From JAMOQA01 sp964420365 (GTDB taxonomy: Bacteria > Acidobacteriota > Polarisedimenticolia > J045): a stretch of DNA of 58,766 nt. Location: NCBI GenBank assembly GCA_964420365.1, contig CAYQTA010000012.1:1-58766 (forward strand), read 5' to 3'. The notes under the pieces are model-generated. The model did not search any database, was not told the DNA's origin, and was given only the letters and a program-made list of their open reading frames with translations. Both the position numbers and the translations under genes were made by a program. Shown here in pieces: positions 53,550 through 58,766 of this stretch (within the stretch, counting starts at the first letter, position 1; every line of letters begins with the position of its first letter).

Positions 53550-53897
53550 CATCCCGCGAGGAACGCAAAGAAACTGGGCGGGAGCCCGGCACCGACGTAC
53601 CATCTGGCTCGAGTTCACTCCCGGGGCCCGGAAAGGGGGCCCCGCGGGAGGTGTCGGGCCGCGTCACGGGAAAGGTTCTCGGCTCGCAGCGGGCATGACA
53701 GGGGAGGTGTGCCCGGTGCGAGGAACGTCGTCGAACGGCCCGCAGGGTCCGCATCACCGGGCGCCCCGAAGTATCGCTGGGTCCTGGCCCCATTCCACGG
53801 TGTTCCCGCTTCGTCCCGTCGCCGGCCGGGTGGTCGGCGGGCACGTCGGGGCAGGGCGGACGGAAGCGGTGGCACGGCCACCCGAAGGAGGAGAGGC
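53550..53897. other. 348-base intergenic region with terminator-like hairpins
   Basis: No gene is convincing here. It holds a hairpin GGGGCCC / GGGCCCC (53623-53643), plausible for terminating the gene upstream, and a second one, GGTGGC-acg-GCCACC (53868-53882), directly before the ribosome site AAGGAGG of the beta-helix gene, where it could tune initiation. I find no clear promoter. Confidence 0.4.
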
Positions 53898-54929
53898 ATG
53901 TCCAGGTCCATCGTGCGCCTCGGCGCGATCCTGCTCGTCGCACTCATGGCCATCGGCGCGTTCGCGGGAGAGGGACGCATCCCGATCTACCAGTTCCCGA
54001 CGACGATCACGGCGTCGGGGAAGTACGTCGTCACCCGGAACCTCGGTCCCGCCGCGTCCGGGACGGTCATCATCGACGTGCAGGCGTCCGACGTCGACAT
54101 CGACCTCAACGGTTTCGCCCTGTCGTTCAGCAGCGGCCCGGGAATCGCCGTCCAGGTGATCGGCCAGCAGAGCGTCGCCATCCGGAACGGGTCGATCCGG
54201 GCGGGCAAGGTGTTCGTCACGGGGAGCCAGAAGATCATCATCGAGGACCTCCGGATCGACGACAGCGCGGAGGAGGGGATCTTCCTCGAGGACGTCACGA
54301 GCTTCGCGGTGCGGCGCAACCACGTCGTCGGTGCCGGCATCGGCGGCATCATGGTCAAGAACCCGGGCGGCAACTTCAGCCAGGGCGTCATCGAGGGGAA
54401 CCTCCTCGAGAACTGCGGCGCCGGGATCGAGATCGACCTGGGAGGCTCGATCGAGGTCTCCCACAACCGGGTCGACCGGACGAGCGGCGCCAACGGCATC
54501 TTCCTTTCCAACAGCCACGGCTGCCTGCTCCTCGAGAACACCCTCTACTCGGCGGCCCGGGACGGCATCCGGCTCGAGTCTTCGTACTGCTGCAAGCTGT
54601 ACGACAACGTCGTCACCGACGTCAGCGGCGCCGGCATCGTCCTCGAGAACACCCACGACAGCCTCGTGTTGAACAACGTGGTCAGCGAGGCGAACGCCGA
54701 CGGCATCTTCGTCAACGGGCGGCGCAACCAGGTCGATCGCAACCTCGCCGGGTCGAACTTCCAGTTCGGTCTCCACTTCGGCAACGCGGCGGCCAACTGC
54801 ACGTTCGGGCGCAACACCGCCCGCGGGAACGCCGGGGGATCGTGCCCGACCGGGGGGACGCCCGACTTCTGCGACGCGGGGACCAACGATTCCTCGTTCG
54901 GGGACAACTTCATGCCGAACCTGATGTAA
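53898..54929 (+). CDS. Secreted right-handed parallel beta-helix protein (NosD-like)
   Basis: A 343-residue exported protein with signal peptide ('IVRLGAILLVALMAIGAFA'). From about residue 100 it is made of ~22-23-residue PbH1-type coils ('GIFLEDVTSFAVRRNHVVGAGIGGIMV', 'GIFLSNSHGCLLLENTLYSAARDGIRL', 'GIVLENTHDSLVLNNVVSEANADGIFV'), the NosD/polysaccharide-lyase-like fold. No catalytic motif is recognised, so substrate or ligand is unknown. ATG preceded by AAGGAGGAGAGG. The next gene follows by 21 bases. Confidence 0.8.
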   Translation: MSRSIVRLGAILLVALMAIGAFAGEGRIPIYQFPTTITASGKYVVTRNLGPAASGTVIIDVQASDVDIDLNGFALSFSSGPGIAVQVIGQQSVAIRNGSIRAGKVFVTGSQKIIIEDLRIDDSAEEGIFLEDVTSFAVRRNHVVGAGIGGIMVKNPGGNFSQGVIEGNLLENCGAGIEIDLGGSIEVSHNRVDRTSGANGIFLSNSHGCLLLENTLYSAARDGIRLESSYCCKLYDNVVTDVSGAGIVLENTHDSLVLNNVVSEANADGIFVNGRRNQVDRNLAGSNFQFGLHFGNAAANCTFGRNTARGNAGGSCPTGGTPDFCDAGTNDSSFGDNFMPNLM

Positions 54930-54950
54930 GGCGACCTGGAGGACGCAGCC

Positions 54951-56033
54951 ATGAAATGGCCATGGATCTGGATCGTCATCCTGGGAGCCGCGGGATCGCT
55001 CGTCTTCGGCCAATCGTTCGAGTTCTCGCCGGACGTTCCGACCGACATCGGCGGGGGGACCTGGCTCGAGTCGGACGTCGTCCAGCAGGGCGGCATGACG
55101 TACGGCATCGCGCACTCGTTCCCCGCCGGCACGCCGGTCGACGCGCTCCACCGGATGTGCAGCGGGTTCCTGCTCTTCTCGGTCGAGTCACCGACCGACC
55201 TGGGCGGGATGACCGTGGAACCGGGCGACGTCGTGGAGTTCGACGGCTTCCTGGCATACACGCCCTTCTTCTGCGCCGGCGGCGTCGGGATCCCCCCCGG
55301 CACGAACGTCGACGCGGTCTTCCTCCTCGGCGACGACAGCGGTGACCTCGTCGTCAGCTTCGACGTGCCGACCGACATCGCGGGGGTGGTCTACGAGCCG
55401 GCCGACCTGGTCCAGTTCGCGAGGACCGGGCCCGGGTGCAGCGGGTGGGCGGTCGTCGGCGCCTTCTTCGACGCCTCGGCCGCCGCGCCACCGGTGCCGA
55501 TCTCGACGAACGTCACCGGCGCCGACGTCGACGGGCCCGACGTGGTCCTCGCGTTCGACGTCCCGACGACGCTGGGCGGCGCCACCTTCCTGCCCGGCGA
55601 GCTGGTCAAGTGGACGACGGGGGGACCGGTTTCCTACTGGCGGGATCCCTCCTGGCCGATCAGCAGCCGGATCGACGGGTTCTCGCTGCCGACCGGGCCG
55701 GGGACGGTCCCGCCGACGGTGACCGTGAAGAAGGCGGCGAGCCCGCCCGGGGACCTCGTGCTCTCCTGGGCGGTCGCGTCGGGCTGGTCGGTGAACGACT
55801 ACGCGATCTACGAGGGGACGCTCGGCTCCTGGTACTCGCACACCTCGAAGGTGTGCACCGACGCGGGGCACGACCTCACCGAGCAGTTCACCCCCGCCTC
55901 GGGGAACACGTACTACATCGTCGTTCCGCTGAACGACAACGCGGAAGGTTCGTACGGCACGGACTCCTCCGGGAACCTGCGACCGCGGGGGTCCAGCCCC
56001 TGCCGCGCGACGCAGGACCTCGACTGCCCGTAG
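54951..56033 (+). CDS. Secreted protein with four 'DVPTDIGG' repeats and a C-terminal FN3-like module
   Basis: A 360-residue exported protein (signal 'WIWIVILGAAGSLVFG'). An internal repeat of 50-90 residues occurs four times, with cores 'SPDVPTDIGGGTWLESDVV', 'VESPTDLGGMTVEPGDVV', 'FDVPTDIAGVVYEPADLV' and 'FDVPTTLGGATFLPGELV'. The end ('LVLSWAVASGWSVNDYAIYEG' to 'GSYGTDSSGNLRPRGSSPC') is an FN3-like module often attached to surface proteins of Acidobacteriota-like genomes. Probably cotranscribed with the beta-helix gene. Function unknown. Confidence 0.75.
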   Translation: MKWPWIWIVILGAAGSLVFGQSFEFSPDVPTDIGGGTWLESDVVQQGGMTYGIAHSFPAGTPVDALHRMCSGFLLFSVESPTDLGGMTVEPGDVVEFDGFLAYTPFFCAGGVGIPPGTNVDAVFLLGDDSGDLVVSFDVPTDIAGVVYEPADLVQFARTGPGCSGWAVVGAFFDASAAAPPVPISTNVTGADVDGPDVVLAFDVPTTLGGATFLPGELVKWTTGGPVSYWRDPSWPISSRIDGFSLPTGPGTVPPTVTVKKAASPPGDLVLSWAVASGWSVNDYAIYEGTLGSWYSHTSKVCTDAGHDLTEQFTPASGNTYYIVVPLNDNAEGSYGTDSSGNLRPRGSSPCRATQDLDCP

Positions 56034-56046
56034 GGCGCGACCGGGG

Positions 56047-56074
56047 GGCGGGGCGCTCCTCGGGGCGCCCCGCC
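56047..56074. terminator. hairpin between convergent genes
   Basis: Perfect 10-bp stem GGCGGGGCGC / GCGCCCCGCC with an 8-nt loop, overlapping the stop codon of the TPR gene. There is no T tract; probably acts for both converging genes. Confidence 0.5.
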
Positions 56075-58473
56075 TACTTCGTCCTCTTCTTCTTCTTCTT
56101 GCCCGCCTTGCCTTTCTTCCCCTTCGCCGCCCGGGCGGCCTTCTTCTTCTCCCAGGCGGTGCGGACCTGCTTCGCGAGGTCCGGGGCGATCTCGTCGAGG
56201 CGCTGGATCAGCTCGAGGGCCTCGTCGTCGTGGCCCTGGCCGATCCGCGCGAGCGCGAGGAAGCGGAGGAGCTGGGGAGAACGGGGCGCCTTCTCGAGGC
56301 AGGCCGCGAGTTCCTTCGCCGCCTCGTCGTGCCGCCTCAGGAACACCAGCGCGACCCCGAGGTGGGCCCGGGCCTTGAGATCGTCCTCGTCGCGGTGGAG
56401 CACCTCGCTCCAGGCCTCCCGGGCGAGCTTCCAGTCGTGGGCCCGCTCGGCCCCCTCGGCGAGGGCGCGCCAGGTGTCGAGGTCGGGCGGGCCCGGCCGG
56501 GAGAGCCGGTGGAGCAGCCGGATCGCGCGGGCCGTCTCGTTCTTCTCGAGGAGGCGGTAGATCAGCCGGAGACGGGGCACCGCCGACGCCTCGACGTCGT
56601 CGAACAGGGAGTCGAGCTTCTCCCGGCCCTTGTCGGCCTCCCCGCACAGGAGGAGCGCGACGGCGAGGTTGAGCCGGACCAGGACGTCGTCGGGGTCGTT
56701 CTTCTCGGCCTTCTCGAGGACGGCGCGCGCCTCGTGCCACTGTTCCTGCTGCACGAGGATCATTCCCCGCATCAGGAGCACGTCGGTGTCCTCGGGAGCC
56801 AGGTCGGCGGCGGCCTCGGCCAGCTCCATCGCCTGGTCGAAGAGTCCCTGCTCGAAGTACGCGACCGCGAGGTTCAGCCGGGCGCCGGGATCGTCCGGCT
56901 GCGCCTCGATCGCCTGCTTCAACACCCGGATCGCCTCGCTGTAGTTCCCCGAGACGGCCAGGACCGCGCCGAGGTCGAGCAGGTAGACGTACTCGCCGGG
57001 GGCGTGCCGGAGCGCCTTGCGGAAGGCGAGCGCAGCCTCGTCGAGCCGGTCGAGCTGCATCAGCGTGTAGCCGAGCAGGCCGTGGATGCGGGGGTCCCCC
57101 GGGACGAGGGAGGCGACGTGGCGGTACTCGGACGCAGCGTCCTCGAGGAGCCTCGGCAAGATCGAGCCGAGCGCGAGGCAGGTGTCGGCGAGGGCGACCA
57201 TGTAGGCCGGTTCGGCCAGCGCGGCGCGCGAGGGCCACGCAAGGTACGGCAGCGCGATCTCCGGCAGGCCCGCCCAGTAGTAGCCCATCCCGTAGAGAGC
57301 GGGATCGCGGAGCTCTCGCACCGGGTGGAAGCGGGCCTGGATGCGCGTGTAGTAGATCAGCCTGTCGGACTTCTTCGCCGCCTCGAGGAGCGCCTCCTTC
57401 GCCGGCACGGGCAGGAAGCCGAACTCCGGGCGGGTATTGTCGAGGATCTTCTCGCGGACCTTCTTCCTGCCCTTCTTCCGGGGCCGCCCGAGAACGCCCA
57501 CGAGGCGGCCGGCGGGGTCGAGCACCGGCGCGCCCGCGAGCACGAACGAGGCGGTCGTCTCCTCGATCGTCACGACGCCGGCCTCGCCCTCGCGCCGACG
57601 CTGGCGCGAGGAGCTGGCGGAGGGATCGAGGCTCGCCCGCACCGGCACGACCTGCAGGCCCCACGTCGGCGCGGCGAGCACGTCGACCCGCCCCGCCAGC
57701 TCCTCGGGGTGGACGTCCCCGGGCAGGCGATCCGCGACGGCGGGGCACGGGCCCTCGGCCTCGAGCAGCGCGAGGCCCGGGGCGGGCTCCCAGCGCAGCA
57801 CCTTCTGCACGCCCCCCACCGAGTCGTCCGCGTAGCGGGCCACGGCGTACGTCGCCTTTCCCAGCACGCCGGTCGCCGTCAGGATCACGCACCGGTCATC
57901 CCGTCGCTCGAGAACGACCCCCTCGCCGAGGGAGACCGGGTGGTAGCGGGAGTCCACCCCGACCAGGACGACGACCGCCGGGTACTTCCCGACCGGTTTC
58001 CGCGCGATCAGCATCACCGGGAGCTGGTCGGGCCCGAGCCACGCCTGCGCCGGGACCGCGCCCGCGAGCAGCGCCACGACGAGCGCGAGGACGACCGCCC
58101 GGGCGTGACGGCCGCCGCGGGGCCGGCGATCGGTCCGGGCGCGAGTGCCGGGGCAGCCGGGGGTGCGGGAGCCCGGGCGGGCGAGGGTGTGGGAGTCGCC
58201 GCGGGTGGGGGCGCGGCGGTGCCTGCCCGGGCCGGGGGAGGCCCCGGGCGGGGCGGCTGGGTCGGGACGAGTGGGGGTCCGAGAGTCGCCGCGGGTGGGA
58301 GCGCGGCGGTGCCGGCCCGGGCCGGGGGAGGCCCCGGGCGTGGCGGCTGGGTCGGGACGAGTGGGGGTCCGGGCGGGGGAGGAGGAGGTGGGCCGCGAGG
58401 GCGTCGGGCGCCGCGGAGGCCCACCGCCGTGGCCCGGACCACGGCCATGGACGGAGATGGTGCGTGAGCGCAT
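56074..58473 (-). CDS. Membrane-anchored TPR protein with degenerate trypsin-like domain
   Basis: A 799-residue protein. Residues 1-120 are Arg/Pro/Thr-rich with a 30-residue unit present twice. One membrane segment is at about 126-143. A trypsin-like (HtrA-type) beta-barrel fold lies at about 160-330: 'GEGVVLERRDDRCVILTATGVLG' matches the His-loop but lacks His, and 'SFVLAGAPVLDPAGRLVGVLG' matches the GNSGGP loop but lacks Ser. Eight or more TPRs follow ('AGEYVYLLDLGAVLAVSGNYSEAIRVLKQAI') and a poly-Lys tail. ATG 58473 follows AAGGAAGG and is the only usable start before the membrane segment. Likely a scaffold with no protease activity. Confidence 0.75.
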   Translation of the reverse strand: MRSRTISVHGRGPGHGGGPPRRPTPSRPTSSSPARTPTRPDPAATPGASPGPGRHRRAPTRGDSRTPTRPDPAAPPGASPGPGRHRRAPTRGDSHTLARPGSRTPGCPGTRARTDRRPRGGRHARAVVLALVVALLAGAVPAQAWLGPDQLPVMLIARKPVGKYPAVVVLVGVDSRYHPVSLGEGVVLERRDDRCVILTATGVLGKATYAVARYADDSVGGVQKVLRWEPAPGLALLEAEGPCPAVADRLPGDVHPEELAGRVDVLAAPTWGLQVVPVRASLDPSASSSRQRRREGEAGVVTIEETTASFVLAGAPVLDPAGRLVGVLGRPRKKGRKKVREKILDNTRPEFGFLPVPAKEALLEAAKKSDRLIYYTRIQARFHPVRELRDPALYGMGYYWAGLPEIALPYLAWPSRAALAEPAYMVALADTCLALGSILPRLLEDAASEYRHVASLVPGDPRIHGLLGYTLMQLDRLDEAALAFRKALRHAPGEYVYLLDLGAVLAVSGNYSEAIRVLKQAIEAQPDDPGARLNLAVAYFEQGLFDQAMELAEAAADLAPEDTDVLLMRGMILVQQEQWHEARAVLEKAEKNDPDDVLVRLNLAVALLLCGEADKGREKLDSLFDDVEASAVPRLRLIYRLLEKNETARAIRLLHRLSRPGPPDLDTWRALAEGAERAHDWKLAREAWSEVLHRDEDDLKARAHLGVALVFLRRHDEAAKELAACLEKAPRSPQLLRFLALARIGQGHDDEALELIQRLDEIAPDLAKQVRTAWEKKKAARAAKGKKGKAGKKKKKRTK
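58194..58373. repeat. two 90-bp tandem repeats inside the TPR gene
   Basis: Units start at 58194 and 58284 and differ at only about four bases. 90 bp is 30 codons, so the copies are in frame and encode the Arg/Pro/Thr-rich unit of the N-terminal extension. This suggests recent duplication. Confidence 0.8.
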
Positions 58474-58544
58474 GCGGGGCCTTCCTTCGCCGCAGCCTAC
58501 CGCGGCGGCCCGCCGCCCGGCAAGCTCCCGCCCGGCCCGCGGTC

Positions 58545-58766
58545 CCGGTCCCCGGGAAAGCGGCCGCGGGGCCGACGGTCTCCCGGGAAGCGGCCGCGGG
58601 ACCGACGGACCCCCCGGAAAGGCGCCCCCCGCCGCCAACGTTCCCCCGGATTGCGACTCTCGCCCCGACGTTCCCCCGGAAATGCAACAAGTCCGGCCAA
58701 CGTTCCCCGGAAATGCGCCCCCGCGGCCCCGGACACCGCACGTTCCCCCCCGTTTGCAACACTTCC
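58545..58766. repeat. degenerate ~30-bp tandem array at the right edge
   Basis: The motif (G/A)ACG(T/G)TCCCCCGGAAA recurs with starts near 58545, 58574, 58604, 58637, 58667, 58699 and 58739 (spacings 29-40). The inter-motif bases vary (GCGGCCGCGGG in the left copies, TGCAACA- or TGCG-type in the right). The array runs off the window end. It lies upstream of the TPR gene; I see no gene in it. Confidence 0.65.

Noticed and set aside
58545..58766. CRISPR array
   Set aside because: Repeats are degenerate, spacers are only about 15 bases and of variable length, and no cas gene is in view. A CRISPR would have near-identical repeats and spacers of 30-40.
58639..58766. Partial gene running off the right edge
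   Set aside because: The only open frame there translates the tandem array and has no recognisable protein pattern.

Overview
This is a very GC-rich bacterial chromosome segment (by eye near 70% G+C) that begins at the replication-origin end of the chromosome. dnaA starts 335 bases in, with DnaA-box-like sites on both sides, and is followed by dnaN, recF, gyrB and gyrA. Outer-membrane proteins, a lipoprotein and a GyrB carrying the Gram-negative type insertion point to a diderm. A 'VWFA-related' secreted protein of the kind common in Acidobacteriota, and secreted proteins with FN3, lamin-tail and CotH modules, make an Acidobacteriota-like lineage my best guess; I cannot confirm it without a search.

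Layout. 0-9 kb: oriC candidate and the replication/gyrase block. 9-24 kb: DUF481 outer-membrane protein, MscS channel, STAS-like protein, a transaldolase-family aldolase, an acyl-CoA carboxylase cluster (carboxyltransferase, SEC-C mini-protein, biotin carboxylase, biotin carrier), HU, a lipoprotein plus LarB, then dnaG-rpoD. 24-26.3 kb: an ArsR-controlled module (repressor, ArsP-type permease, CPxC thioredoxin-like protein) with two matching operators. 26.4-34.2 kb: GH39-like secreted glycosidase, porin, FHA-GAF-AAA+-Fis regulator, ferredoxin, VWFA-related protein. 34.3-36.5 kb: a CAT-anticodon tRNA, zinc-ribbon coiled-coil protein, RNase HI-like protein and YggS. 36.5-38.4 kb: a RAYT (REP-associated Y1 transposase) gene embedded in several families of palindromic repeats. 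38.5-41 kb: thiamine-binding-type protein, a predicted sigma-54 promoter with a short terminated transcript, and a Na/Pi cotransporter. 41.1-47 kb: Rrf2 regulator divergent from a quinol nitric oxide reductase, then MutM and LepA. 47-58.8 kb: a 1517-residue CotH/lamin-tail secreted protein, several unknown membrane proteins, a right-handed beta-helix protein, a repeat-bearing secreted protein and a TPR protein with a trypsin-like fold that has lost its catalytic residues.

Most of the window is core genome. The parts least explained by known gene families are non-coding. One is the set of REP-like doublets at 10.2 and 23.8 kb, whose two halves change together between copies. Another is the set of nested repeat arrays flanking the RAYT gene. 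A third is a sigma-54 promoter, with an upstream inverted repeat, followed by a strong intrinsic terminator about 70 nt downstream with no gene between them (a candidate sigma-54-dependent small RNA at about 38993-39065). The last is a degenerate ~30-bp tandem array at the right edge. Other points worth checking are an enhancer-binding-like protein lacking the GAFTGA loop, an IscR/NsrR-type regulator missing the middle cluster cysteine, and overlapping divergent promoters at the nitric oxide reductase locus.
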